From JAKPUX01 sp964436305 (GTDB lineage Bacteria > Zhuqueibacterota > Zhuqueibacteria > Residuimicrobiales > Residuimicrobiaceae), in contig CAYTCI010000010.1 of assembly GCA_964436305.1 (NCBI GenBank), positions 9,253 through 73,252 on the forward strand: a DNA stretch of 64,000 nt, given 5' to 3'. The position numbers and the translations under genes are program-made. Each line of letters opens with the position of its first letter. The first letter of the stretch is position 1. The notes beneath the pieces were generated by a model, which ran no database searches, was not told where the DNA came from, and saw nothing but the letters and a program-made list of their open reading frames with translations. Positions 26,854 through 35,602 of this stretch are shown one piece after another.

Positions 26854-28434
26854 ATGAAAAGGACCTCATTCCGGAACGTGCTCCTGTGGCTGCTGCCGCT
26901 GATCATCCTGCCGCTCCTGAGCTACACCGCCTGGCAGATGCTCCAGCGCCACCGCCAGCAGGCCTTGATCCAGTCGATCTACCAGCAGCAGCTCGAGACC
27001 ATCCTGCTGTCGATCAACCAGAACGCCTGGGATCGGCTGAGTGCCTGGACCAGCCTTCTCACCGCCCTGGTCCACGCCCGCAAGCCGGCGGAACCGGGCC
27101 GGCTCGGCGAGGATCTCGCCGCCTTTACGCAGCGCTATCCGGCGGTGGCGGCCTCTGTGGTCCATGCCCGGCGCGAGCGTCTCGCCGCCGCAGTACGCCC
27201 GGCCGGGGATTCGCTCCCGCCTGCCGCCCTCGATGAGGCCGCGCTGCAGCGCGTCCTGAGCGATTCCTCCCGGCGTATCGCCCGCCTCTTCACCCTGGCC
27301 ACGCAGAATTATATCCGCCCGCTGGCCGTCGCCTGGCAGCCGCCGGGTTATACCCTGCTGCTGATGCCGCTCGACCCCGCCAGAGAGATTACCGCGGCCC
27401 TGCTCATCGACCAGCGCCGTTTTATTGACGAGACCGTGGCGCCGCGCATGCGCGAGACCGGGCGTGACCTTTTTGACTTTGCGGTCCGCAACCGCCGCAG
27501 CGGCGAACGCCTCTATGGCTCGGCCTCGCTCAGCGGTGAGGCCTTCGAAAAGAGCGCACCGCTGTGGATCCTCCCCGATCTCGAATTGCAGATCAGGCTG
27601 CGGGGCATGACCCTGACCACTCTGGCCGGCCGGCAGGCCCGCATTAATCTGTTTTTTCTCGTGGCGGTCAATCTGGTTCTGCTGCTGGGGGTAGCCCTGC
27701 TGCTGCGGACGATGGGCCGCGAGGTAGAGCTGGCGCGGCAAAAGAGCGATTTCGTCGCCAATGTCTCGCATGAACTGCGCACCCCGCTGGCGCTTATTCG
27801 CATGTACGCCGAAACCCTCGAGATGGGGCGTGTCCCCGGTGCGGCGCGCAAGAAGGCGTATTATCGCATTATCATGAACGAGAGCGCCCGGCTGACCCAG
27901 ATGATCAACAATATTCTCGATTTCTCGCGGATCGAGGCGGGGCAGAAGATCTACCATCCCGTCGAGACAGATCTGGCCGGGATCGTCCGCGATATCCTCA
28001 CCGTCTACCGGTTTCATCTCGAGCAGAAGGGATTTGTCTTAAGAGAGGAGCTGGCGGCGGATCTGCCGGCTGTCCGGGTTGACCCGGATGCCGCTGGTCT
28101 CGCTCTGCTCAATTTGCTCGACAATGCGGTCAAGTACAGCGGAACGGTCAGGGAGATCGGAGTACGACTGGAGCAGCGCGGCGATACGGCTCACCTGGCG
28201 GTGACCGACCGGGGCATCGGCATTGCCGAGAGCGAGCAGCAGCGGGTCTTTGAGAAATTCTATCGGATTGAGTCGAGTCTGGTGCGCACCACCAGTGGCA
28301 GCGGCCTCGGACTCGCCCTGGTGGCGCATATCATGGCGGCACACGGCGGCCGTGTTCTGGTCGAAAGCCGCCCCGGCCGCGGCAGCACTTTCACCCTGGT
28401 TTTCCCCATCAGGGAGAGCAGAGCACAATCCTGA
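26854..28434 (+). CDS. Membrane sensor histidine kinase
   Basis: 526 residues. One membrane segment at the N-terminus (~10-28) and one at ~262-285 frame an extracytoplasmic sensor region of about 230 residues with no recognised fold. After the second segment come the HisKA dimerisation domain with phospho-acceptor His306 (VSHELRTP), and the HATPase_c domain with N box (LLNLLDNAVKYS), G1 (DRGIGI), F (FEKFYRI) and G2 (SGSGLGLALV). It should autophosphorylate and pass phosphate to the response regulator that starts 14 bases downstream. That partner carries an internal stop, so the system may be inactive. The signal is unknown. Confidence 0.92.
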   Translation: MKRTSFRNVLLWLLPLIILPLLSYTAWQMLQRHRQQALIQSIYQQQLETILLSINQNAWDRLSAWTSLLTALVHARKPAEPGRLGEDLAAFTQRYPAVAASVVHARRERLAAAVRPAGDSLPPAALDEAALQRVLSDSSRRIARLFTLATQNYIRPLAVAWQPPGYTLLLMPLDPAREITAALLIDQRRFIDETVAPRMRETGRDLFDFAVRNRRSGERLYGSASLSGEAFEKSAPLWILPDLELQIRLRGMTLTTLAGRQARINLFFLVAVNLVLLLGVALLLRTMGREVELARQKSDFVANVSHELRTPLALIRMYAETLEMGRVPGAARKKAYYRIIMNESARLTQMINNILDFSRIEAGQKIYHPVETDLAGIVRDILTVYRFHLEQKGFVLREELAADLPAVRVDPDAAGLALLNLLDNAVKYSGTVREIGVRLEQRGDTAHLAVTDRGIGIAESEQQRVFEKFYRIESSLVRTTSGSGLGLALVAHIMAAHGGRVLVESRPGRGSTFTLVFPIRESRAQS

Positions 28435-28448
28435 ACCTGGAGGCAGGC

Positions 28449-29126
28449 ATGGCGAGAATTCTCATCATCGAGGATGAACCGGAGATGGCGCGCGGCCTGC
28501 GCGACAATTTTGAATTCGACGGCCACGAGGTGATCGCGGCTGCGGACGGCGAGGAGGGACTCAGGATGGCACTCGTCCCCGGGATTGACCTGATCCTCCT
28601 CGACATCATGCTGCCGAAGAAATCGGGGCTCTAGGTCTGCCGCGAGTTGCGCGACGCTCGCGTCCGCACGCCGGTGATCATGCTCACCGCCCGCGGCCAG
28701 GAGATCGATAAGGTGCTAGGCCTGGAGCTCGGGGCGGATGACTATATGACCAAACCCTTCAGCGTGCGTGAGCTGCTGGCGCGGGTCAAGGCCGTGCTGC
28801 GGCGTGCCGGCGGTGCTGGTGAATCCGGCATGGTGAAAATGGGGCGCTTGACCCTTGATTTTACGGCGTATCGGGCTGAGGATGCCAACGGCGAGGTGGT
28901 ACTATCCGGCAAGGAGTTCGATATTCTGAGGTATCTCCATCAGCATGCGGGCGAGGCCGTCTCGCGCGAGCAGCTTTTGGCGGAGGTCTGGGGCTATGAC
29001 GCCAATCCTACCAGCCGCACGGTCGACAACTATATCCTGATGCTGCGGAAAAAAGTGGAGGAGGAGCCCGAGCGCCCGCGCCACCTCCTCACGGTGCAGC
29101 GCATCGGCTACAAGTATCTGGTGTGA
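28449..29126 (+). pseudogene. OmpR/PhoB-family response regulator broken by an amber codon
   Basis: The frame would encode 225 residues: a receiver domain (acidic pocket Glu8-Asp9, phospho-acceptor Asp52 in LLDIML, Lys in YMTKPF) and a winged-helix DNA-binding domain (SGKEFDILRYL, SRTVDNYILMLRKK). Codon 62, in the conserved SGL-x-VCRELR stretch, is TAG (28632-28634) where relatives usually have Glu or Asp. A single G-to-T change from GAG would explain it. The frame is otherwise intact and well conserved, so the change is recent or a sequencing error. TAG ends other genes in this window, so recoding is unlikely. Confidence 0.8.
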
Positions 29127-29157
29127 TCGGGCGATCTGAGGGTGATGCGGCTCCGTT

Positions 29158-30675
29158 TCAGCTCTGATAGAGGAAACGGCTGGCGAAATCCGGGTCGCAG
29201 GTGAGGTTCAGGCCGAGCTTGCGCAAGCCCGCCTCATCGCCCGGTGCGGGGATATGCGAGGTGTGGACATCGCAGCCGCGCAGTTCCTTGAGTTTTTCGA
29301 CGGCGGCCTGGGCGGCCGGATTGGCTGCGCCGCTGATACTGAGGGCGACCAGGGTCTCCTCGAGGTCGAGGCTGAGCCGTTTTTTCTCGAGGACCTCCCG
29401 TTTGAAATGGCTCAGGGACTCGATGATACTTTTAGGCAGCAGGTCGATCCGCGCCGGGATACCGGCCAGATGTTTGGCGGCATTGAGGATCAGGGCCGCG
29501 GAGGAGTGCATCAGCGCCGAGTTCATCCCGGTGATGATCGTCCCGTCGGGCAGTTCCACGGCGGCGCCGCAAAAAACGCCTTCGTTGCCCTTGCCGCGAC
29601 GCTGGGCTTCAGCGGCGGCCTCACGGGCGGGCATGACGACCGGCCGCTCCTCCGGCCGTGCGCCAATCTCTTCCATGATCAGTTCCACCCGTTCCACGGT
29701 CTCCCTGTCCATCATCCCCAGCGCATACTCGGTGGCATAACGGAAATAGCGGCGGATGATCTCCTGCACGGCGGCATCGCGCACCGCGGCGTCATCGATG
29801 ATCCCGAATCCGGCCCGGTTAACCCCCATGTCGGTCGGCGACTTGTAGGGGCATGGCTCGCCGGTGATCTTTTCGATGATCCGGCGCAGCAGCGGAAAGG
29901 CCTCGACGTCGCGGTTATAGTTGACGGTCTTGATGTTATAGGCTTCGAGGTGGTGCGAGTCGATCAGGTTGAAATCGCGCAGATCGGCAGTCGCCGCCTC
30001 ATAGGCGATATTGACCGGATGTTTGAGCGGGAGGTTCCAGATCGGGAAGGTCTCGAATTTGGCATAGCCGGCGCGGATGCCGCGTTTACGCTCGTGATAG
30101 AGTTGGGAGAGGGCGGTGGCGAGTTTGCCGCTCCCCGGCCCCGGTCCGGTGACGACAACGATCGGTTTGGTCGTGGGGATGTAGGCGTTGGCGCCGTAGC
30201 CCTCTTCGCTGACGATCATTTCGATATGGCTGGGATAGCCTTTGGTGAATTTGTGGGTGAAGACGGCGACGCCGCGGCGTTCGAGCTTGTTCCTGAACTG
30301 GATCGCGGCCGTCTGCTCCTCGAAGCGGGTGATAACCACGGCGGTTACCTCGATGCCCCATTCGCGGAGGTCATCGATGAGCTTCAGGGCATCGGCGTCA
30401 TAAGAGATGCCGAAATCGGCGCGCATCTTTTTGTGCTCGATATCGCCGGCGTGGATGCAGAGGATGATGTCGACCTGGTCGGCCAGTTTTTGCAGCAGCC
30501 GCATCTTGACGTTGGGATCGAATCCAGGCAGCACGCGCGCGGCGTGATAATCGAAGAGCAGTTTGCCGCCGAATTCGAGGAAGAGTTTGTCGCCGAACTG
30601 ATCGATGCGGCGGAGGATTTCCGCGGATTGTTCCGCCAGATATTTGTCGTTATCAAAGCCGATGCGGGGTGGCAT
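29158..30675 (-). CDS. DUF1846 (UPF0371) family protein
   Basis: 505 residues, typical of the DUF1846 family, whose biochemical role is not established. Visible features are a nucleotide-like loop GPGPGSGK near residue 157, AFGISYDADALKLIDDLREW-type alpha/beta blocks in the first half, and conserved stretches such as YKSPTDMGVNRAGF and GMNSALMHSSAALILNA. No signal peptide or membrane segment; cytoplasmic. The start at 30675 begins the conserved MPPRIGFDNDKYLAEQSAEI block; further upstream in frame lies the minisatellite array, which is not coding. A strong promoter candidate lies about 90 bases upstream. It ends tail to tail with the broken response regulator. Confidence 0.85.
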   Translation of the reverse strand: MPPRIGFDNDKYLAEQSAEILRRIDQFGDKLFLEFGGKLLFDYHAARVLPGFDPNVKMRLLQKLADQVDIILCIHAGDIEHKKMRADFGISYDADALKLIDDLREWGIEVTAVVITRFEEQTAAIQFRNKLERRGVAVFTHKFTKGYPSHIEMIVSEEGYGANAYIPTTKPIVVVTGPGPGSGKLATALSQLYHERKRGIRAGYAKFETFPIWNLPLKHPVNIAYEAATADLRDFNLIDSHHLEAYNIKTVNYNRDVEAFPLLRRIIEKITGEPCPYKSPTDMGVNRAGFGIIDDAAVRDAAVQEIIRRYFRYATEYALGMMDRETVERVELIMEEIGARPEERPVVMPAREAAAEAQRRGKGNEGVFCGAAVELPDGTIITGMNSALMHSSAALILNAAKHLAGIPARIDLLPKSIIESLSHFKREVLEKKRLSLDLEETLVALSISGAANPAAQAAVEKLKELRGCDVHTSHIPAPGDEAGLRKLGLNLTCDPDFASRFLYQS

Positions 30676-30762
30676 GGGCCTGTGTCTCCCGGACTGCTTC
30701 GTTGCTGTGATGGCCATGTTCCCTGGACGGGGGGAGGGATTTTTGCTGTGTCGACATCGCTT

Positions 30763-30791
30763 ATTATAGAAAAAACCGCTCTGAAATGCAA
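30763..30791 (-). promoter_or_regulatory. Strong promoter candidate for the DUF1846 gene
   Basis: On the minus strand: TTGCAT (30791-30786), 17 bases, TATAAT (30768-30763). Best match to a sigma-70 consensus in the window; leader about 80 bases. Confidence 0.65.
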
Positions 30792-30853
30792 GCGGAATTG
30801 CAGCCCCGACGCTCCCCCTCGTGCCTCCCTGCCTCCTCGTGCGACCCCGCCCC

Positions 30854-30998
30854 CTCTGGCGCCGACCCGGGCCCAGGGCTCTGGCGCCGACCCTGGACCC
30901 CAGCTCTGGCGCCGACCCTGGACCCCAGCTCTGGCGCCGACCCTGGACCCCAGCTCTGGCGCCGACCCGGGCCCAGGGCTCTGGCGCCGACCCGGGCC
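30854..30998. repeat. 25-base minisatellite, 5.8 units
   Basis: Units start at 30854, 30879, 30904, 30929, 30954 and 30979 (the last is 20 bases). Each begins CTCTGGCGCCGACCC. Two variants alternate as A-B-B-B-A-A: A ends GGGCCCAGGG and B ends TGGACCCCAG. The unit contains GGCGCC, and variant A also CCCGGG and GGGCCC. The core on the minus strand, GGGTCGGCGCCAGAG, recurs in the two other arrays listed. Confidence 0.9.
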
Positions 30999-31181
30999 TT
31001 TTACGACAAGGCTCTGTTTTCATGGAAGCCGATACCTAGAGCTTTCCTCATCGACTATGACATTGGTTTCGCTCAAACTGCTCTTTTTGTGCAAGGGAGG
31101 CGATCATTATATTAGGCGATTAATAGAATTTAAGTGATATAAAAACAAAGCATAAGCTGCGCTAGTTTTCGGGAACCGCCG

Positions 31182-31235
31182 GGTCGGCACCAGAGGTGGA
31201 GTGGTCGGCACCAGAGGTGGAGTGGTCGGCAGCAG
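31182..31235. repeat. 21-base minisatellite, about 2.5 units
   Basis: Units at 31182-31202 and 31203-31223 are identical and start GGTCGGCACCAGAGG; a partial third follows. The core is one base different from the core of the 25-base array 200 bases away. Confidence 0.8.
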
Positions 31236-31278
31236 GTTTCGCGGGGTATCCGGCCAAGGTGGAAGATGATGCAGGCGC

Positions 31279-32073
31279 TCACCCCTCCGGCTGCGCCAAA
31301 AAGATCATCTCCGGCGAAGCGTCCGCCAGCGTCGATCTATCAAAATTCCCGTATAAGGCTTTGACCCGGAATCCGGATCGGGCGAGCAGATGTTCGACCT
31401 CATAGCGGAAAAAGTAGCGGAAGGGAAAGGCCTGGACGATCCGTTCGGTTTTGCCGTGCGCATCGGTGAGGTAATAGATCATCTCGACATCATTATACTG
31501 CTCCGCCCGGTGGATGGTGACAATTCGGCTGCAGCGGCGCAGGCGGCGGCCGTCGCTGATGTCGATCTCGGGTGTATCTTCTTTTTCCTCAGCACGGTGG
31601 GGATCATTGATGATATTCAGGTTTACCTGGAAGAAATCGATAGCCAGCACGCCCTGCTCCAGCAGATGCTCACGGCAGCAGGCCAGGCACGCCAGCTGAT
31701 CCTCAACCGCGACCAGGTGCAGGAAAGGGCGGAAGGGAATGATGATCAGCGGGAATTTCCGGCCCAGGTTAAAACCGGTCATGCTGCCCTCATGCAGGGT
31801 GATCCTTTTTTGCACCGCCAGCGGCTGCCGGGAGATCTTTTCACGGCAGCGGGCGAGCATGCTGCGCGAGAGATCGAGTCCAACCATCTCCGTTCCATCC
31901 GCGGCCGCCGGCAACAGGATTCGGCCGGTGCCGCAGCCCAACTCCAGCACCGGACCTTTGGCTTCGTGGCACAATTCCCGATAGAATCCGATGTCGGCAC
32001 GTTGGGCATAGAGCGGAATGTGGTCGTACAACTCGGCGAGCACATCCTGATCGTAATGATTTTGATAAGCCAT
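31279..32073 (-). CDS. Class I SAM-dependent methyltransferase
   Basis: 264 residues from the ATG at 32073. The SAM-binding motif I is VLELGCGTGRILLPAA, motif II holds GLDLSRSML, and the later part has FPLIIIPFRPFLHL and a C-terminal beta hairpin block (IVQAFPFRYFFRYEVEHLL). The closest type is the broad Methyltransf_25/11 group; substrate cannot be told. Two in-frame ATGs are present (32079 and 32073); the second is 8 bases from GGAGG and is preferred. The SDR gene is divergent, 283 bases away. Confidence 0.82.
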   Translation of the reverse strand: MAYQNHYDQDVLAELYDHIPLYAQRADIGFYRELCHEAKGPVLELGCGTGRILLPAAADGTEMVGLDLSRSMLARCREKISRQPLAVQKRITLHEGSMTGFNLGRKFPLIIIPFRPFLHLVAVEDQLACLACCREHLLEQGVLAIDFFQVNLNIINDPHRAEEKEDTPEIDISDGRRLRRCSRIVTIHRAEQYNDVEMIYYLTDAHGKTERIVQAFPFRYFFRYEVEHLLARSGFRVKALYGNFDRSTLADASPEMIFLAQPEG

Positions 32074-32300
32074 CTTCATTCCCTCCCTTATACAGCGTCA
32101 GGGCAAGGTAACGACATTGTGGTATGCCCCTTCAATTCAGGTTTGCAGCCGCAGTGGTTATCCGGATACAGGGTCCAATATGCTGCGAAATGGTGCCAAT
32201 TGCAAGGTAAAATGGGCGGGATAACGAATATTTTTATGTGGAGAGCCTGCAAATCTTGCCTTGTTTATTGCGAGAGGGCTGGCAGGAGATGGAATTCTTC

Positions 32301-32329
32301 TTGATGATGCCTTTTGATATGCGTATTTT
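32301..32329 (+). promoter_or_regulatory. Promoter candidate for the SDR gene
   Basis: TTGATG at 32301-32306, 17 bases, TATTTT at 32324-32329 followed by G. The leader would be only about 21 bases, just enough for the AAGGAGG site before the ATG. Confidence 0.5.
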
Positions 32330-32356
32330 GCCGGGCACCCTGCAAGGAGGAATCGA

Positions 32357-33229
32357 ATGGAAAAACAGACGCGTGTTGTCCTGGTCACAGGCTGTTCCAG
32401 CGGCATCGGCCGCGCCCTGGCTGAAGCCTATCATGCCGACGGATACAGGGTCTATGCCTCGGCGCGGCGGCTGCAAAGCATCGCGGATCTGGCGCAGAGG
32501 GGCATGGCGGTGGCGGAACTGGATGTGTGCTCGCCCGAACAGGTCCAATCGGTTATCCAGCGCATTGCCTCCGAACAAGGCCGCCTCGATGTGCTGGTCA
32601 ATAACGCCGGTTTTGCCGCGATCGGCCCACTGGCGGAGATGCCGCTCTCCGAGCTGCGCCGCGAATTTGAGACCAATGTTTTCGCCTCTCTCGCTTTGGT
32701 CCAGGCCGCTGTGCCGCTTCTGCGCCACAGCCAGGGCTGTGTGGTTCAGATCGGCAGCGTCGTCGCCACCCTGACCACTCCCTTTGCCGGAGCGTACTGC
32801 GCTTCCAAAGCGGCTGTCCACAGCCTGACCGATGCCCTGCGCATGGAGCTGGCGCCTTTTTCGATTCGGGTGCTCTGTGTCGCGCCGGGTGCGATCAGGT
32901 CTAATTTCGGCAACGCGGCCGAGAATGGCTTGCAGTATACCCTGGCGGCCGATTCCTGGTACGCGCCGGTGCACGATGGCATCCTCCTGCGAGCGCAGGC
33001 ATCACAAGGCCGTCCAACACCAGCCGGCAAGCTGGCCAGGCGCATAGTCGCCGAATGCAGCAAAAAAAATCCCGTTGCCGTATTACGCGCCGGACGTGGT
33101 GCCCGTCTGCTGGTTCTCATGAAACGGCTGGTACCGGAACGACTGCTGGATAAAATACTCATGCGCCAGTTCAAGCTTGATCGGCTGAGCGGCGGCGTGG
33201 TGGATGCGGGTGTGGCAAAACGGCAGTGA
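32357..33229 (+). CDS. Short-chain dehydrogenase/reductase (classical SDR)
   Basis: 290 residues. Rossmann motif TGCSSGIG near residue 11, DV at the adenine pocket, NNAG (residues ~82-85), catalytic Ser in VVQIGSVVA and the YxxxK pair in AYCASKAA. The Arg-rich SARRLQ after strand 2 favours NADP(H). The extended C-terminal part (RGARLLVLMKRLVPERLLDKIL) resembles SDRs acting on hydrophobic substrates such as retinol or 3-ketoacyl lipids. It stands alone between a divergent methyltransferase and the convergent alcohol dehydrogenase; substrate unknown. Confidence 0.85.
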   Translation: MEKQTRVVLVTGCSSGIGRALAEAYHADGYRVYASARRLQSIADLAQRGMAVAELDVCSPEQVQSVIQRIASEQGRLDVLVNNAGFAAIGPLAEMPLSELRREFETNVFASLALVQAAVPLLRHSQGCVVQIGSVVATLTTPFAGAYCASKAAVHSLTDALRMELAPFSIRVLCVAPGAIRSNFGNAAENGLQYTLAADSWYAPVHDGILLRAQASQGRPTPAGKLARRIVAECSKKNPVAVLRAGRGARLLVLMKRLVPERLLDKILMRQFKLDRLSGGVVDAGVAKRQ

Positions 33230-33273
33230 GCGGTGCGGGCAGCGCCGGCGCAGAGGAGGTGGAAGGGGGAGGG

Positions 33274-34422
33274 CTACAGGGCATGCTCGAGAATTTCCAG
33301 CAACTCCGGGGTCGTAAGCTGAACCGGATTGCCCCTCATGCTGCTGGCGTGGGCCGATTTTTCGATCAGCTCCGGGAAATCTGTGGCAGAGAGGCCCCAG
33401 GCGGAGAGCGGGGGGATGCGCAGGCGCCGGACCAGATCGTTCACCCAGGCTGCGCCATCGGCAGCTTTCGCTTCCGGCCGGCCGGTCAGGAACTGCGCGA
33501 TCCGCTGATAACGCCGTCGCGCGGGATTCTGCGGGGCGCGTTCCTCGAGTGCATGGATATTGGCCGCCATCACATGCGGCAGCAGGGCGGCGCAGACCGC
33601 CCCGTGCGGCGCGGCGTGCATCCCGCCCAGAGGTCCGGCGATGCCGTGCACCGCGCCCAGACGGGCATTGGCCAGCGCCAGGCCGCCAAGGAGACTGGCC
33701 AGGGCCATGTCCTCTCGCGCCGGCAAATCTCCACCCTCCTTGCAGGCCTTTTCCAGTGAACGCACAACCCGGCGGATGCCCTCCTCGCAAAGGGGATCGA
33801 TCAGGGGATTGGGGGTATTGCAGGTGCAGGGCTCGATCAGCTGGGTCAGGGCATCGAGGCCCGTGGTGGCGGTGACCTCAGGCGGCAGAGAGAAGGTCAG
33901 CTCCGGATCGACCAGGGCCAGACGAGGCAGCATTAGGGGGGAGCGCAGGCTCACCTTGACCCGATGCCCGGGGGAGGCGATGACGGCGTTGCGGGTCACC
34001 TCGGAGCCGGTACCGGCGGTGGTCGGGATGGCGATAAAGGGGAGGGGGGCTTGCGCAAGATGCCTGCCGCCACCGATAACCTCGAGATAGTCCAGCACCT
34101 CACCGGGATTGGCCACCAGGGCCGCGACCGCCTTGCCGGCATCGATGGCGCTGCCGCCGCCGAAGCCGATTACCAGATCACAGTCCGCCTTTTTCGCTCT
34201 CTGTACACCCGCCTGAATCGCCGCCACCGTCGGCTCACCCGACACGGTAAAGCACTCAACCTCCAGGGGCTCCAGCAGACGCCGCAAGGATTCGACCGTT
34301 TCCTCGGGCCGGCTGGTGACGATCAACACACGCCGTCCCAGCGCAGCAGCCAGCGGGCCGATCTGCTGAAGCACGCCGGGGCCGAAGAGGATGCGTCCCG
34401 CCGTCGTAAACTCGAAATTCAT
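33274..34422 (-). CDS. Iron-containing (type III) alcohol dehydrogenase
   Basis: 382 residues. NAD(P) binding by GFGGGSAIDAGKA, the PTTAGTGSEVT block, and metal-ligand region with Asp in TTGLDALTQLIEP and His residues in GAVHGIAGPLGGMHAAPHG. The family reduces aldehydes or oxidises alcohols, often in fermentation. The ATG follows the stop of the preceding monooxygenase-fold gene with no gap (TGA then ATG), a sign of translational coupling. That gene in turn follows ccmD, so both may lie at the end of the cytochrome c maturation operon. Confidence 0.9.
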   Translation of the reverse strand: MNFEFTTAGRILFGPGVLQQIGPLAAALGRRVLIVTSRPEETVESLRRLLEPLEVECFTVSGEPTVAAIQAGVQRAKKADCDLVIGFGGGSAIDAGKAVAALVANPGEVLDYLEVIGGGRHLAQAPLPFIAIPTTAGTGSEVTRNAVIASPGHRVKVSLRSPLMLPRLALVDPELTFSLPPEVTATTGLDALTQLIEPCTCNTPNPLIDPLCEEGIRRVVRSLEKACKEGGDLPAREDMALASLLGGLALANARLGAVHGIAGPLGGMHAAPHGAVCAALLPHVMAANIHALEERAPQNPARRRYQRIAQFLTGRPEAKAADGAAWVNDLVRRLRIPPLSAWGLSATDFPELIEKSAHASSMRGNPVQLTTPELLEILEHAL

Positions 34423-34728
34423 TCACCAGCTCGCGTCATCAGGGAAGAGATTGAGGTATTTAACGCTGCTGCGCGGTTCGGCCATCATCTCCGCGACCGC
34501 ATCGCGCCAGGCGGTATAATGGGCGGTCTGCTTGTGCTGCGCGGGGGCTTCCGGCGTGCGGTAAACCTCAACCAGGACGAACCGCGAGGGGTCGTCCTGC
34601 TGCTGGATCACATCGAAGCGAGCAATGCCGGGCTCGAGGAGGCTGCGGCGGGCATTTTCGAGCGTCGCCCGGCGAAAGGGTTCGATCTGTTCCGGCCTGA
34701 CATGGACCTGCACATGCACGACGAGCAT
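34423..34728 (-). CDS. ABM-fold (antibiotic biosynthesis monooxygenase/LsrG-YgiN-like) protein
   Basis: 101 residues with the ferredoxin-like alpha/beta layout of ABM proteins: VVHVQVHVRPEQIEPFR, SLLEPGIARFDVIQQ, RFVLVEVYRTPEAPAQHKQT and HYTAWRDAVAEMM. The relatives include quinol monooxygenase YgiN and the AI-2 processing enzyme LsrG; the sequence alone does not choose between them. It starts 13 bases after ccmD and is directly joined to the alcohol dehydrogenase gene, so the pair probably handles a reactive carbonyl or quinone compound together. Confidence 0.8.
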   Translation of the reverse strand: MLVVHVQVHVRPEQIEPFRRATLENARRSLLEPGIARFDVIQQQDDPSRFVLVEVYRTPEAPAQHKQTAHYTAWRDAVAEMMAEPRSSVKYLNLFPDDASW

Positions 34729-34741
34729 GCGGCACCTCCCT

Positions 34742-34870
34742 CTATTTTTCCTCGAAACGGTGGAGCTCCTGCTCCAGCCGGCTCACTTTTTTGGCCAGGT
34801 GCAGCAGGAAGAGAAACAGGGCGAACCAGATCAGGGAATAGGCGGCGAAGAGAAAATGAAGATTTTGCAT
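34742..34870 (-). CDS. ccmD: CcmD-like heme exporter subunit
   Basis: 42 residues: one membrane helix (residues ~6-26, FLFAAYSLIWFALFLFLLHL) and a charged tail (KKVSRLEQELHRFEEK) predicted to form a coiled coil. CcmD in other bacteria has this size and layout and joins the CcmABC complex that releases holo-CcmE. It begins 8 bases after the end of ccmC, the normal place for ccmD. Confidence 0.75.
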   Translation of the reverse strand: MQNLHFLFAAYSLIWFALFLFLLHLAKKVSRLEQELHRFEEK

Positions 34871-34878
34871 AATGGGCC

Positions 34879-35553
34879 TCAGGCGCTATGTTCAAGAGCT
34901 TGCAGTTTCTGCTGGAGTGTGCTGATGCGATAGGAGAGCAGCAGCAGGGTGACATAGAGCACGGTGAAGGCGAGGACGCTGGCCAGCAGGGTGCGTAACA
35001 TCTCCGGGGCCAGTCCGCCTCCGCCGCCCATGACCGGCGCGGGATGCAGGGTGCGCCACCAGCGGATCGAGAGGTAGACGACCGGAACATCGAGGAAGCC
35101 GATGATGCCAAAGACGGCCGCAAACCGGGCGCCCCGCTGGGGATCGGCGGTGTAGCTGCGCACCATCAGGTAGGCGATATAGATCAGCCAGAGGATGAGT
35201 GAGGTGGTCAGGCGTGCGTCCCAGGTCCAGTAGACATTCCAGACCGGCTTGGCCCAGAGGGGGCCGGTGATGAGGACCAGGGTGATGAAAAGGACGCCGA
35301 TTTCCGCCGAGCAGGCGGCCAGTCGGTCCCAGTGGGCCTTGCCGCTTCGCAAAAAAGCGATGCTGGCGATGCAGACGACAAAGAAAGCGAGAAAGGCGAC
35401 CCAGGCGGAGGGAACGTGGAAATAAAAGATCCGCTGTACATCGCCCATGGTGCGCTCGGTCGGAGCGTAGAGGAAGGCCAGATAGAGCGCGCCTTCGACC
35501 AGCAGAAAGGTCAGTACGGCGAGGAGAAGATAAAGCGGTTTGATCGATTTCAT
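34879..35553 (-). CDS. ccmC: Heme exporter protein CcmC
   Basis: 224 residues with six membrane segments. The heme-handling family signature is present in shortened form as NVYWTWDARLTTSLILW, along with FYFHVPSAW, whose His is a likely heme ligand, and a further His in WWRTLHPAP. CcmC delivers heme to CcmE at the outer face of the inner membrane. No ccmE is found in this locus. It lies upstream of ccmD and is separated from ccmB by 412 bases of repeats and a sequence gap, unusual for a ccm operon. Confidence 0.92.
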   Translation of the reverse strand: MKSIKPLYLLLAVLTFLLVEGALYLAFLYAPTERTMGDVQRIFYFHVPSAWVAFLAFFVVCIASIAFLRSGKAHWDRLAACSAEIGVLFITLVLITGPLWAKPVWNVYWTWDARLTTSLILWLIYIAYLMVRSYTADPQRGARFAAVFGIIGFLDVPVVYLSIRWWRTLHPAPVMGGGGGLAPEMLRTLLASVLAFTVLYVTLLLLSYRISTLQQKLQALEHSA

Positions 35554-35602
35554 CCGGATTCCTCGGTCTAGTGTTCCAATTCGGACTGATGTTCGTTAAT
35601 TA

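Larger units (their letters stand above)
30676..31278. other. Intergenic region with promoter and minisatellites
   Basis: 603 bases without a supported gene. It contains the minus-strand promoter of the DUF1846 gene (30763-30791), a 25-base tandem array (30854-30998), an AT-rich stretch (about 31010-31165) and a second short array (31182-31235). Open frames across the arrays arise because the GC-rich units lack stops; the 25-base unit shifts frame at each copy. Confidence 0.6.

Noticed and set aside
26657..26857. 66-residue frame between the small exported protein and the kinase
   Set aside because: It covers the kinase promoter, overlaps the kinase start and has no ribosome site or recognisable content.
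28632..28634. Reassignment of TAG as a sense codon
   Set aside because: TAG ends other intact genes here (for example at 13394-13396 and 24505-24507), so a changed code is not supported.
30854..30998. The 25-base array as a CRISPR
   Set aside because: Units abut with no unique spacers, and no cas gene is nearby.
30786..31115. Open frames across the minisatellite as a repeat protein
   Set aside because: A 25-base unit changes frame at each copy, no ribosome site precedes them, and the frames exist only because GC-rich units lack stops.
29254..31137. 627-residue frame antisense to the DUF1846 gene
   Set aside because: Shadow of a conserved gene; its translation has no recognisable domain.
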